Positions 9,446 through 18,573 of a stretch of DNA of 45,000 nucleotides are shown piece by piece; the first letter of the stretch is position 1; each line of letters opens with the position of its first letter. The position numbers and the translations under genes were made by a program. Below the pieces are notes generated by a model. That model did not search any database. It was not told the origin of the DNA and saw only the letters and a program-made list of their open reading frames with translations. This DNA comes from Mesostigma viride (taxonomy: Eukaryota > Streptophyta > Mesostigmatophyceae > Mesostigmatales > Mesostigmataceae): assembly GCA_009746045.1 (NCBI GenBank), contig RPFO01000065.1, positions 2,946,351-2,991,350 of the forward strand, read 5' to 3'.

Positions 9446-10060
9446 ATGACGTTCTACAGGACGGAGGGGGGCGAGTGGATCAACTTGGAAGACAGGCTTC
9501 TGGGAGTGGTTAAGAGCGCGCTCAGGCTTCTGCCGGACATTAAGCTGGATTTTAAGCCCAAGGGTGAAAGGTCTCTTTTGAGACCGGATGTCGCGAAGGC
9601 CGCGGCTCTTGTTTTCAATATCGAGGGTCGGGGACTCCCAAAGCCGACCGTAGAGCCATTTGAGGAGGTGCTTGTGAGGTGTGGTGCTATAAGGCCCTAT
9701 GATCCATCAATACCCAGCCCAATTTGTTTTCAGTCGATCGATGCTGATGGTAATGAAAGTTGGATACCGATGACGCGGCCATATGATAGGGGAGAAGGGT
9801 TTAAGGGTTTAGGGGAGGTGGGACGGTTCGAATGGGTCATCTTGAAGGACGGCAAGTACTTCAAGCATCACACTGACCTGATCATCGACCGGCTGTTCGT
9901 GTCTGCTGGAGATTGCATGTTCTGGTTGAGGGAATACGTGCATGAGTGGGGACCCGACGGTGTTGACGAGTTTGAGAAAGCGGTTGGTGAGGTGATGTCC
10001 GCGTTGGGGCAGGAGTACAAGTTCGAGCGCGTGACTGACGCGAATCGATTATGCGACTGA
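9446..10060 (+). CDS. Hypothetical protein, 204 residues
   Basis: ATG at 9446 in the context TTGCAGATGAC; stop TGA at 10060. Not recognised. It is soluble in composition, with no membrane segment and no cysteine pairs. The middle part has proline-rich turns (SIPSPICFQS) and the segment EWVILKDGKYFKHH; the C-terminal third is amphipathic and ends in the block that is duplicated as a relic at 9083. The start choice rests on the match between its upstream sequence and that of the 10316 gene, which begin at the same point after a palindrome. The 3' flank has a palindrome 26 bases after the stop and AATAAA at 10149-10154. Confidence 0.75.
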   Translation: MTFYRTEGGEWINLEDRLLGVVKSALRLLPDIKLDFKPKGERSLLRPDVAKAAALVFNIEGRGLPKPTVEPFEEVLVRCGAIRPYDPSIPSPICFQSIDADGNESWIPMTRPYDRGEGFKGLGEVGRFEWVILKDGKYFKHHTDLIIDRLFVSAGDCMFWLREYVHEWGPDGVDEFEKAVGEVMSALGQEYKFERVTDANRLCD

Positions 10061-10085
10061 AGTGTTGGGTGTGATTTTCTTTGCG

Positions 10086-10276
10086 CCAACGGCCGTTGGC
10101 AGCTGGAAAGTTGGGTGTGATTCGCCACGTGGCACTATGGATGTAATCAATAAATGCATAATGCCAATTTTTTTCGTGCATTTTTCGTGCGCCAACGGCC
10201 GTTGGAGGCTGGAAAATGGTGTGATTTTCGTGGGCGTAGTAAATCATTCTTGTTGTTTCAAGCCAACGGCCGTTGA
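10086..10276 (+). promoter_or_regulatory. Three palindromes in the intergenic cassette before the 10316 gene
   Basis: Copies at 10086-10099, 10192-10205 and 10263-10276 (the last ends ...CCGTTGA). Same order and similar spacing as in 9190-9405, with CCACGTGGCAC.ATGGATGTAAT shared between the first and second copies of both cassettes. The third copy is 53 bases upstream of the ATG at 10316. AATAAA at 10149-10154 follows the previous gene. Confidence 0.75.
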
Positions 10277-10315
10277 CGGTGAGAAATGTGTATCAAACGG
10301 TGTTGGTGGTCGCAG

Positions 10316-11098
10316 ATGGCGGTCAAATGCACGGTTGCGTGGTGCCAGGAAGCGAGAGCAGGAGGGGATGACTTGTGCGTGCGTCATGTCAGCGTGCGAA
10401 CGGGAATGGCAGGGAGGGTGAAGGATTTGTTTGCAAAAAAGGGGGGGTGTATCGCCCGGGATTGCCAGCTTCCATTCGGGACGGATTGCATGCCTTTTTG
10501 TGATGGACACGCCAAGTTGTCAGGGGAGATGCAAGAGGTGATCAAAGGAGGCTTGTTGTTTGTGCATGGCGAGTCCAGTGCTGGTGAAGGACCTCTTGTC
10601 CTGAGTTTTGAGGTGGACGGTGCTGGAGGTCTGGAAAGAATGGCGGTCAGGTCGCGGGAATGGATGTTGAATCACCCTGACTTTGACTCGTATGCCTACT
10701 GCCAAGGTTTCGGGGACGCCGTTTTTACATGGATGCTGTGCTCGGAGGATGACGTGCATGCGATTGTTTCGCATGACGACTTGGATATCGCAGGCGCCAT
10801 GGGCGCAGACCTGTTGTTGTATTTCATGATTGGATGGGGTTGCGGATTTTTGGAAGGTGATTGGTGGGTCCCGCACGTCGCAAGGCTTACTTTTGCGGTC
10901 GGCGAATTGCCTGTACCTGTTGAAGTCTCAAAAACTCGTGTGGAGATGGCTGCCGTTCTGGCATCGGGGGTTAAGCGCCAAGCCCGATTTGCCATGACCG
11001 TTGTTGCTGATGCTGAGGGGGAGGAAATTGAAAAGGTCGTGGAAAGGGTCGTCCTGGCCTCTGCTTTGGTGGAGAGAGCAAGGCATGCATGCGACTAG
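10316..11098 (+). CDS. Protein with two short N-terminal Cys/His fingers, 260 residues
   Basis: ATG at 10316 in the context TCGCAGATGGC. Residues about 5-25 and 45-66 hold two short putative zinc sites: CTVAWC...LCVRH (C-x4-C-x9-C-x2-H) and CIARDC...CMPFCDGH (C-x4-C then C-x3-C-x2-H). Motifs of this C..C...C..H type are known as small zinc knuckles in many phage, viral and plant proteins; here the assignment is by pattern only. The remaining ~190 residues are not recognised; they include aromatic stretches (YAYCQGFGDAVFTWM) and an acidic C-terminal helix. Related N-terminal patterns occur in the genes at 11709 and 14009, suggesting one local family. A palindrome follows 13 bases after the stop. 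Confidence 0.75.
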   Translation: MAVKCTVAWCQEARAGGDDLCVRHVSVRTGMAGRVKDLFAKKGGCIARDCQLPFGTDCMPFCDGHAKLSGEMQEVIKGGLLFVHGESSAGEGPLVLSFEVDGAGGLERMAVRSREWMLNHPDFDSYAYCQGFGDAVFTWMLCSEDDVHAIVSHDDLDIAGAMGADLLLYFMIGWGCGFLEGDWWVPHVARLTFAVGELPVPVEVSKTRVEMAAVLASGVKRQARFAMTVVADAEGEEIEKVVERVVLASALVERARHACD

Positions 11099-11111
11099 GT
11101 GTTTTTGGTCG

Positions 11112-11125
11112 CCAACGGCCGTTGG
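11112..11125 (+). promoter_or_regulatory. Palindrome copy between two genes
   Basis: Perfect CCAACGGCCGTTGG, 13 bases after the stop at 11098 and 58 bases before the ATG at 11170. A single copy is all that separates these two genes apart from ~40 bases of spacer, so any 3'-end or promoter role for both genes would have to be served by this one site. Confidence 0.75.
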
Positions 11126-11169
11126 ACTTGCAAAATGTCCTGTGAGCTGAGTCCGTTTCTTAAATTGCG

Positions 11170-11514
11170 ATGGACGTCGGTTGTGCAGGGGCAGGGTGTA
11201 GGATGGAGTGCGGAAAAGAAGGAAAGGAAGGGGGGGAGACTACAAAGGAAAACCTGATAGAGATTGTGGAGGCCGAACTGGAAGACCTGCCCGATCTGGT
11301 TCTCGAAGAGGACGGGCAATTGCACGCTGAACGTCTTGATGGCGCGGGCATGATGATGTCGGAGGTTGATGGAAATGGTGGAATTGCTAAAGGTGTATTG
11401 CGTAAATTGAGGCGTGAGGAGGATGTGGGGACTCCGGCTCATGTTTTGGTCAGTTTTATGAACGACAATTGGGGTCGAATGCAACCCACTAAAGATGGGG
11501 AGGATGTTGACTAG
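11170..11514 (+). CDS. Acidic hypothetical protein, 114 residues
   Basis: ATG at 11170, stop TAG at 11514. Residues 1-15 contain three cysteines (MDVGCAGAGCRMEC), residues 16-30 are Lys/Glu/Gly, and residues 30-60 are strongly acidic and likely helical (EAELEDLPDLVLEED). Not recognised. The start begins ATGGACGTCG, the same ten bases as at 3110 upstream of the F-box gene, hinting at related 5' ends. AATAAA at 11547-11552 lies 33 bases after the stop, a good polyadenylation signal. Confidence 0.65.
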   Translation: MDVGCAGAGCRMECGKEGKEGGETTKENLIEIVEAELEDLPDLVLEEDGQLHAERLDGAGMMMSEVDGNGGIAKGVLRKLRREEDVGTPAHVLVSFMNDNWGRMQPTKDGEDVD

Positions 11515-11606
11515 AATGTGATTTTATGATGAATGTAAATTTATTTAATAAAGAAGAATCATTTGGAAAAAATCGCCTGATGGTGTCAAGTTTTGTGCGT
11601 CTAAGG

Positions 11607-11655
11607 CCAACGGCCGTTGGGGTGTGTGGCCTTTAACAGGGCCAACGGCCGTTGA
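11607..11655 (+). promoter_or_regulatory. Two palindromes before the 11709 gene
   Basis: Copies at 11607-11620 (perfect) and 11642-11655 (ends ...CCGTTGA, like the start-proximal copies at 9392 and 10263). The second is 67 bases upstream of the ATG at 11709, continuing the pattern of a CCGTTGA variant nearest the start codon. Confidence 0.7.
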
Positions 11656-12020
11656 CCCTGCTGAATGCGTGCGTTTGCGGGTGGTGTAAAAAATATCGAT
11701 GTGCACAGATGGACCCCATTCGATGCGAACATCCGGATTGTCAATGGGACGGAGTGCCGACGGACAGCGAGTGGTTCTGTCCCAAGCATTCTGACGTATG
11801 GGGGGCGTTGTTTGCCGAAATCGAGAGCGGGCTGATGACGATTGACCGTCACATCGTGACGAAAAAGTGGAAGCCTTGGCCCAACAACATGGTTTTGGTC
11901 TTGTACTATGTTGACAAGAAGCCTCGATTCATGCTGCGTGATGCAGAGTGGGTGATAGAGGAGGTGGGACAGATGCGACCTGGAGAGGGGATAGGCGGAG
12001 AGGACAAGCCGCCAAGGCAT

Positions 12021-13507
12021 TAATTAATTAATTATCAACATCGCTCCGTTGGGAGTCAATGTAGCGCATATCCCTGAGAAGGGGCATATGGCTTTTAATA
12101 CATCCTAGGCTACTTCATGCAAGGGTGGGAATGTAAGCTACCCTTGCTCTAGGTGCACCAGGGCACCTGCACCCTCATGGTCTATCACGCTATGCCCGGG
12201 TAAGGGGGGGAGCATGCCTGTGAGGGAGGAAGATCAGCATGGCTATACAAGAGCTAGGACATGGCTGCTCGACAGAGAGCATCTCTCTGCATGGCATAGC
12301 ATGGCTAAATTCTTAATGCAACATCCATGGGGGGTCCCATTATAGGCATGGCTTGGCTAAACATAGCCAGGGCGTAGCATGGCTGTACTAGGCTATGGCT
12401 GGTGGTGGACCGTGCGTTGGCGGCACGTGACTAGGTGTGTTGGCACAGCTAGGCAAATAGTCTAGGCATGGCTGCCTTAGCGGCAGTGACGCCAAGGGTT
12501 ACAATCTAGGGCTATTGCTATTCTAGCCCGCTGGGGGCGTCCACATCTTGTGGTTGATCATCAGGTCCCCGCCCCTCCAGTACACCTTGGGCTTCTGGGG
12601 GTCCTGCTTATGGCGGAGGTATTCCGGCCACAGGTCGCGTCGCTGCTGTTGCTGAGCGGGGGTGAGGTCGTCATCCAGCGTCCAGGTGAGGTCGTGCAAC
12701 CGCTTGCGACGAGAGAGGAACCGCTGCTTATCCTCAGGGGAGGGGAAGGTGAGGAGGACTGGTGGGGGAGCCGCCTTGTCCCGTGAGTGGGGAAGGCGGT
12801 GGCACCCGCTCAGTGCTACCTCACCTACCAGGCCCATGAGGGTAAGAAGCTGGTTCTTGAGCTCGTCAGCAAGAGAGGTTGACGTCTCACCTGGCTTCTG
12901 GGGGAAGCGACGTAGCACCACTCGGCACTCGCGGCGAGCGCGGTCGGTGACCTCCCGTTGCTGGGCCTGGCGGTGGTTCTCCAGCTCCTGGAGCTTTGTG
13001 GCGATGGCGTCGGTGGTGGAGGCGGTCGCTGACCGCAGCAGGTCCGCGTAGGAGAGCGGCGGGAGGTCGCCAGCATCCTGCCGGGGTGGCTGGGATGCAA
13101 TGGTGGCCGTCTGCTCCGCTATCTTGGGGACCTGTGTGGCCAGGGCCTCGGTGTGGGCGGTGATGGCCTCAAGCTTCTTCAGGAGCACGCCACACTTTCC
13201 CTCCACCTGGTTAAGGCGAGAGACAAGTGTAGCATGCTTTTCCGAAGCCTGCTCCGCGGTGTGTAGAGCCGTGAACTGGGGTTGGAGCTTGTGGACGACC
13301 TTGGTTTCCACGTTGGAGACCCGGGCCTCGACCTTGTTGAGCGTGGTGTTCAGCGATGTCAGCTGCTCGGCCAGCGGCCAGGTCACGTGCTCCTCCAGCA
13401 CTGCGCGGAGGTCATCCTTGCAGAGGGAGGAAGCCGATGGGGCTGCCGGCTGTGCGGGGGCTGGGGTGCGGAGCGTGCGGGTGAGGTCGGAGAGGTGGCT
13501 CTGGAAT
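12021..13507 (-). mobile_element. ORF1-only LINE, copy A (HAL1-like)
   Basis: A 1487-base insertion flanked by the 11-base duplication CGCCAAGGCAT. Read on the minus strand it consists of an ORF1 truncated at its 5' side, then about 500 bases of non-coding tail with many GCATGGCT-type words, ending in a short (ATTA)n tail. Target duplication, 5' truncation and a simple-sequence 3' tail are the marks of target-primed reverse transcription. No reverse transcriptase follows ORF1, so it depends on a partner, as HAL1 elements of mammals do. Nearly identical to the copy at 25319-26952. Confidence 0.85.
12523..13507 (-). CDS. LINE ORF1p (5' truncated copy A)
   Basis: About 328 codons from the element edge at 13507 to the stop at 12523; the ATG used by the longest frame lies in host sequence and is accidental. 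Layout of L1-type ORF1 proteins: a proline/alanine-rich stretch, a long coiled coil (repeated L/V heptads through KVEARVSNVETKVV), then an RRM-like RNA-binding region (RVVLRRFPQKP...GCHRLPHS...VLLTFPSPEDKQRFL) and a C-terminal domain with LTPAQQQQRRDLWP and KVYWRGGDLMI. Such proteins trimerise and bind the element RNA. Gene symbol not assigned. Confidence 0.85.
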
Positions 13508-14392
13508 CGCCAAGGCATGTGTGGGCTTACATGGGAGACCATCCCGACTGTCCAACGGCCAAAGTGTGGCATGATATGGGAAGGGACATGGCCACGGAGT
13601 CCGCGTATGAGTGCGCGCGACTCGTGACAGCGCTCTTGAAGGGGGAGGTGAAAGACCTGATGCGCAAGGGGGGTTGGTAGAGCAGATTAGACAGCAGATT
13701 AGACGTGTGTGTGATTTTGATGAGGAGATTGATGAGAAGCCGGCAAAGAGGGGCAGGATGGACAGAATTGCTCAGTAAGAAAGAGACGGAGAAAATATGA
13801 TTTGATTAATCTGATCCGTGTAATTGAAACTAATTTATTTTGTCTCATAAAACTTCTTTGAACGGACCTTCTTTGAACCAACAATTATTGCACGTACAAC
13901 AAGACTAGATTGAGAATTGTGTGAGAAAGACGCCAGAGGGGGTTCTGACGGTCCTCATTGCCCCTGTTATACAATGGCTGCTGTATGGGACTCATGGCAA
14001 TTGCGCAGATGGCAACGAAATGCAAAATCTGTACGGAGCCCGTAAGGGTCGAGGGACTGTGCGCGGAACATTACAAGTTCCTACAAGCGCACGACCTCGA
14101 GTACCAACATGCCAAGGATCCATACGGGGGGTGTGGATTTCTTAGATGTGATAGACCACTGGAGGGATTGGATGTGTATTGCAAGACACATCTACCTTTT
14201 GCCGAGAAGTTGGAGGACGTGTGCGCTCGTGGGATCGCATACGTAGCAAGTTTGCAGATGTTGATGGGGAAGACCGGAATGACACGCTCGGTCCTCCACT
14301 TCACGGCAACGCACACTGGGGAACGGAAAGTTGAGCTGGTGCGCCTCGACAGGCAGGGACTCGAGATTTTGGCAGAGGGGGACAGGGCGTAC

Positions 14393-15036
14393 ATTTAGAT
14401 GAACGCGGATCAGTGAGTTTCTGGTCTTCCCAAGATGTGATGAATGGAGCCATGGTTTCAACCAGCGGCTTTTAACCTTTACCACAGTTGCCTCACTACC
14501 CTGTGGTCACTAGCCTGAGGCGGCAGTACCCACGGACGGTGTTGGGAAAAGACGCTTGGCCACTGCTGTGTCCGAGCCTTTCTAGGTCTCACCATTGCTG
14601 CCAGGCCTTGCACGCCTTGGCAGGTCCGCCACTGTCAATTTCCTTGGTTGCATCAATCCAGGACGTCTGTCCTTCCATGAATGACAGTAACGCTCTGGAT
14701 TTATCCGTCATGACAAGTACCCATCCATCCCAGGCCTGCAGGACTGCCAGTCCTGAAGTCCTGTGACATTCTTGGTACCATCAACCAATATTGACCACAG
14801 TACCTCCTAGTGACAGTCGGTCCTGTGACACGTAACGTGTGATGGTTCACCCAACACTGCCACGTGCCCTGTCCCTCACGTGTCCTTAGTCCTGGTACTG
14901 CTGTAGCGTCCGGCGGCATTACTTCGGGACTTGATAACTCTCAAGTTCCTTGTCCAAATGAGGCGTTTAGCACGGCGTTGGAAAGGCCACTTCAAGTATG
15001 ATATGCTTAGCATATTGCATCACCAATATGCTAACT
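14393..15036 (-). repeat. 3' LTR of the copia element (left copy)
   Basis: 644 bases, matching 21918-22561 with a single difference seen at 14723. Element-strand ends are AGTTAGC... and ...CATCTAAAT, not the usual TG...CA. Near the outer end it carries a perfect short palindrome ATATGCTTAGCATAT (15001-15015). The base following on both sides is C, so the boundary is uncertain by one base. Confidence 0.9.
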
Positions 15037-15999
15037 CCAACCCTTTCTTGTTTTGGAGCTGCAAGCTTCACACCATGACCAACCCATTCCTTGCTGCCTT
15101 GTGAAATGGACACCTGGTTACCCTGGACTTATAATAAGCCTCATGAGCACCCCTTTTGCCACCTTAATGGTATCCTTCTTAGGGATCTATGGTTCAACCC
15201 TGCCATCTGATCATTAACTTGACCTGCAGGTCATCCCCAACCCTTTCTTTTGCAACTGTACCTTGGCTTGGGCTTAAAGGAGGATATTGAATATTCCTTA
15301 GGCAACATATCCTGGATATCTGAATGAGAGGCCCTGACTACAGGAAACGTATTACAGTGAGTTCCTGGTCTTCCCAGTTATCACTGGCGCCCGTTTCATG
15401 GCGCCCGCCCCGAGCGTTCCAGGCATCATCCATCCAAATGTTCACCAATGGAAACCACTTCAACACCACTGTGCCACTGCTTGATGGGGAGCCCATGTCA
15501 TCACTGGGTGTTAAAGCCCAGGAGTCATACATACCAGGCTGTGGCTCAACTAGGGAATCGAACCCTACCCCAGAACCCCAGGTTAAACTTAACCTGGTCA
15601 CATGACAGACAACAAGAGAGATTGGCATACAACATGATTATGTTTTATTATAGAATATCCACCAAAACCAATGTTGAGTGTTCCCAGTGGACCAGCCTGC
15701 ACCAGCAAGGCCCAACTGTCAGGTTACAACACCATAATATCCAAGGTTGTCACTTATTCACAGCTAAAGAAAACTAAACAAGAGAGATATATACAAACAA
15801 CCTGGAAGAACTCTCAACATGGCCTGCCCTGTCATGGCCTAACTGCCCGAGGCCAAAGGCATCCCACTGTGCTAATCCTTTACAGGAAGAGCTTGCTCCT
15901 GTTGAGCCTTCTACCTGCTTGGTGACAGGTAGGCTACCTGTTGCCCTCCCCCCTGGGGACAACAGCACTGGTCAGCCACCAACTGGCAAAGGCTGGACT
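15037..15999 (-). other. Non-coding internal region between RT stop and 3' LTR
   Basis: About 960 bases with no convincing gene. It contains two CCAACCCTTTCTT stretches (15038 and 15236), the first next to the LTR being the candidate polypurine tract on the element strand, and a passage near 15350 (GTGAGTTCCTGGTCTTCCCAG) that resembles part of the LTR (GTGAGTTTCTGGTCTTCCCAA), a likely old partial LTR duplication. Confidence 0.6.
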
Positions 16000-18573
16000 T
16001 CAAGTCCCACCAGAAAAGGGGTACATGAGCCCTTTGAGCACAGGGTATTGTAGCTCAGCCTTGCTCTCCAGCTTGGTGAGGGCGTCTGCTGGGTTGTCAA
16101 CACCAGGCACATGTTCAAGATGAGCAAGGTAAGACATCTCCTTCAGCAACAAATAATCCAGATCCCTGCTCCTGGCGAGCTGTCTGTGCACAAACTGCAC
16201 CATGCCCATGCTGTCTGTCTTGACCAGTGTGTGCAGCTGCAAGCTACAGGAAGCTACCTGACAGAGCTGGTAGAATAACTCCCTGAGGTAAAGAGCAGTG
16301 TGTAGCCCCTCACATATTGCCCTGCACTCAGCAATGTCACTGCTGGGCGTCACCCTGTTCTGTAACCTACTGTACCAGCTGACCAGAGAAGTGTGCTCCT
16401 GTTGTAGTGTAATGAGTGCTGCTGCCCTACCCCTGACATCCGTCACCTTCCTGCTGTCCATGGAACTGTCCACAAAAAGCACCATGTTGAGTGGTTTGTA
16501 CAAGTCCACAGCTGCCAGTATGAGTGGAGGTGAGCTCCTGACAGACTCAACCACCTGCTCTGCCCCTACCTCAACCAGCTGAGCATCTGTGAGCCTACTC
16601 AGCACCAACAAATCTGGGGCACAAATGCTAGCTAGCCAAGCCAACATTCCCCTGATTGTGGCACACCTGGCCTGGGTAATGGGCTGCTGGAGGGCATCAA
16701 TGATCTGCTGAGGATAGTTGTTGCCACCCTCCATCTTGATAAACCAAGTACCTGCCCTCTTGATCAGCGTGGCCTGCATTCCACAAAACACCATGGGCTC
16801 ATCCTGCTTCATGTGCTGGACCTTTCCTAACTCAAACCTCTTCTGGATCTTGGACAGTACTGAATCCACCCACTCAGGAGGCCCTAGAAGGTGCAGGTCA
16901 TCTCCATGCAGAGATGCAAACACAGGCAACCCTTCATGAGTACTCTGGAACAAGCAAGGATCAACTGGAGACACAGTAAAGCCACAGTGAGTTTTCAGAA
17001 ACTTTTCCAGGCTCTTTCTCCAGATGATAGGGCTGGACCTGAGACCCTCCAAACCCTTGAGTATTCTGAGATATTTTGACTTGATCTCTGCTCTCCACAC
17101 CTTGGGCACTGTTACAAAGAAGGGAGGGATATCACGCCACGTCTCCTTGGCCTGCTCCACATCACCTTTAAGAAAAGCCCTCTTGAAATCAATCAGCACA
17201 GAGCTGTACGCAATGCCCTTGACCAGGAAAGACAGATATATACACAGAACAATCCTCCAGGTATCATGCAGCATCCCAGGCGTATACAACTCCTCATCTG
17301 TCAGCTCCCCCGTGCCATGGTACTCAGTCACAACTGGCCTCACATGTGGCACCTGCACACCGTCTATCTCCTTCAGCTTGAGCACAAACAAGAGCCTTAG
17401 CAACTGATGCTCCCTGGGCAACTCATCCACAGGCTCAGCACAGTTAGACACTATCCAGTCATGCCCACTGGAGACAAACCCTAGAATCCATGCCTTAGCC
17501 ATCTTGGGGCTTTGCATCAACTCTACCAACTGGTGCCAGGAAATAGGACTGTGACCAGCAATCTGGTACTTGTGCACCCCCAAGTCCCGTGGATCTAGGG
17601 TGGTTGGGATGATCAACAAGTCCTCAGCAATGGGCTCCTTGCCTTCAGGCCCCACACTCTGCTGCCCCTTCACAGCCTTGACTGCCACAGCTAGACCCTT
17701 GGAGTAGTGATATCTCTGGAGGGGCAAACTGCCATGACCTTCTAGTGCAAGCTCATCTGCTGACAGAGTCACTCCTGGCATGCACAAGAAATTCTGGCCC
17801 AAAATGGCAGGCCCCTGGTACCCTTCCACCACACAGAACGCAGTGGGGACACCCAGGATAGGCACAGTCACTTCCCCTAGGATCTTCATTGTTACAGTGC
17901 CCGTAAAGTCACTCACTGCCCTGCAGCCAGCCTTATTCACCTTCAGGCCCTGAGCATCCTCCACCCTGATGATAGACACCTCTGAGTTAGTATCCACTTC
18001 TAGGGTAGCAGCCCAGCAAGAACCCCATTCAGTCAACTTAGATACCTTGGGATCCTTGTGCTTGTTGAACATGAGCGACCGGACAATGTCTGCCATGAGT
18101 GGCCTCTTGGACCCTGGTGCAGGCCCAGCCCCCGTTGGCTCCACCACAGGTGATGCAGTTGCCTCCTGCACCTCATCATCATCAGAGGGATAGCCACCTC
18201 CCACGTCAGTGACAGGCACATCAACTACCTGGTCCTTAACCTGGCCCTCCAGCCAACACTGGGGTCCAGGCCCGTCTGCAGGCCAGATTGCATGTGGCTT
18301 GCGTTCCTTGACGTTGGCCCAGCTCAACCTGTAAACATGCCTGGGATTACTCTCCAAGGCCACAAGGCAGGAACGATTGGCATCTTCCACACAGGTCACC
18401 ACCCCGTTCTGCCACTTGCCCCTCTTGCCCTGCATTGATGGCTCCTTCCACATTCTGACCTTCAGCCCCACCTGAGGCCTCAGCACATTCCAGCCCCTAT
18501 CCTTGCGTCTCAACTGAGCAAACACCCTGTCTGCTTTCCTCAAGCAAGCCTGGACCACTTCCTGGGCTAGCAT
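16000..18573 (-). CDS. Copia pol: protease-like, reverse transcriptase and RNase H
   Basis: 857 codons. Residues ~1-100 continue the C-terminal integrase region (basic, with a small SH3-like stretch). Residues ~190-270 look like a retropepsin: EVDTNSEVSII (usual D-T/S-G altered to DTN) and the distal AILGQNFL matching the family's ILG.DFL. Residues ~440-620 are a copia reverse transcriptase: DFKRAFLKGD, PVDPCLF, and SLHGDDLHLLG in place of the common YVDD box. The end is RNase H: FVDSSMDS, AECRAICEGLHTALYLRELF, TDSMGMV and the tail VPGVDNPADALTK. It begins at an ATG that overlaps the integrase stop (ATGCTAG) in another frame; this is either a one-base mutation or coupled re-initiation. Confidence 0.9.
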   Translation of the reverse strand: MLAQEVVQACLRKADRVFAQLRRKDRGWNVLRPQVGLKVRMWKEPSMQGKRGKWQNGVVTCVEDANRSCLVALESNPRHVYRLSWANVKERKPHAIWPADGPGPQCWLEGQVKDQVVDVPVTDVGGGYPSDDDEVQEATASPVVEPTGAGPAPGSKRPLMADIVRSLMFNKHKDPKVSKLTEWGSCWAATLEVDTNSEVSIIRVEDAQGLKVNKAGCRAVSDFTGTVTMKILGEVTVPILGVPTAFCVVEGYQGPAILGQNFLCMPGVTLSADELALEGHGSLPLQRYHYSKGLAVAVKAVKGQQSVGPEGKEPIAEDLLIIPTTLDPRDLGVHKYQIAGHSPISWHQLVELMQSPKMAKAWILGFVSSGHDWIVSNCAEPVDELPREHQLLRLLFVLKLKEIDGVQVPHVRPVVTEYHGTGELTDEELYTPGMLHDTWRIVLCIYLSFLVKGIAYSSVLIDFKRAFLKGDVEQAKETWRDIPPFFVTVPKVWRAEIKSKYLRILKGLEGLRSSPIIWRKSLEKFLKTHCGFTVSPVDPCLFQSTHEGLPVFASLHGDDLHLLGPPEWVDSVLSKIQKRFELGKVQHMKQDEPMVFCGMQATLIKRAGTWFIKMEGGNNYPQQIIDALQQPITQARCATIRGMLAWLASICAPDLLVLSRLTDAQLVEVGAEQVVESVRSSPPLILAAVDLYKPLNMVLFVDSSMDSRKVTDVRGRAAALITLQQEHTSLVSWYSRLQNRVTPSSDIAECRAICEGLHTALYLRELFYQLCQVASCSLQLHTLVKTDSMGMVQFVHRQLARSRDLDYLLLKEMSYLAHLEHVPGVDNPADALTKLESKAELQYPVLKGLMYPFSGGT

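Larger units (their letters stand above)
11709..13680 (+). pseudogene. Zinc-knuckle gene split by a LINE insertion
   Basis: Two pieces, 11709-12020 and 13519-13680, form one continuous reading frame of 156 codons plus stop once the LINE and one copy of its target duplication are removed. The 11-base sequence CGCCAAGGCAT is at 12010-12020 and again at 13508-13518. The first piece starts with ATG in context CACAGATGGA and has C-x4-C...C-x2-H (CEHPDC...FCPKH), as in the neighbours at 10316 and 14009; an in-frame upstream stretch adds further cysteines (CVCGWC) but lacks an ATG. The second piece has DHPDC and a helical, basic C-terminus. As it stands the frame ends in TAA just inside the element, so the product would lose its last third. 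No other lesion is visible, so the insertion is recent or polymorphic. Confidence 0.85.

Noticed and set aside
10062-10315. Rho-independent-style terminators formed by the palindromes
   Set aside because: The palindrome has almost no loop and no U run follows; the setting is eukaryotic with AATAAA signals.
12550-13680. Several + strand frames across the LINE
   Set aside because: They are antisense shadows of ORF1, except the last 54 codons (13519-13680), which belong to the split host gene.
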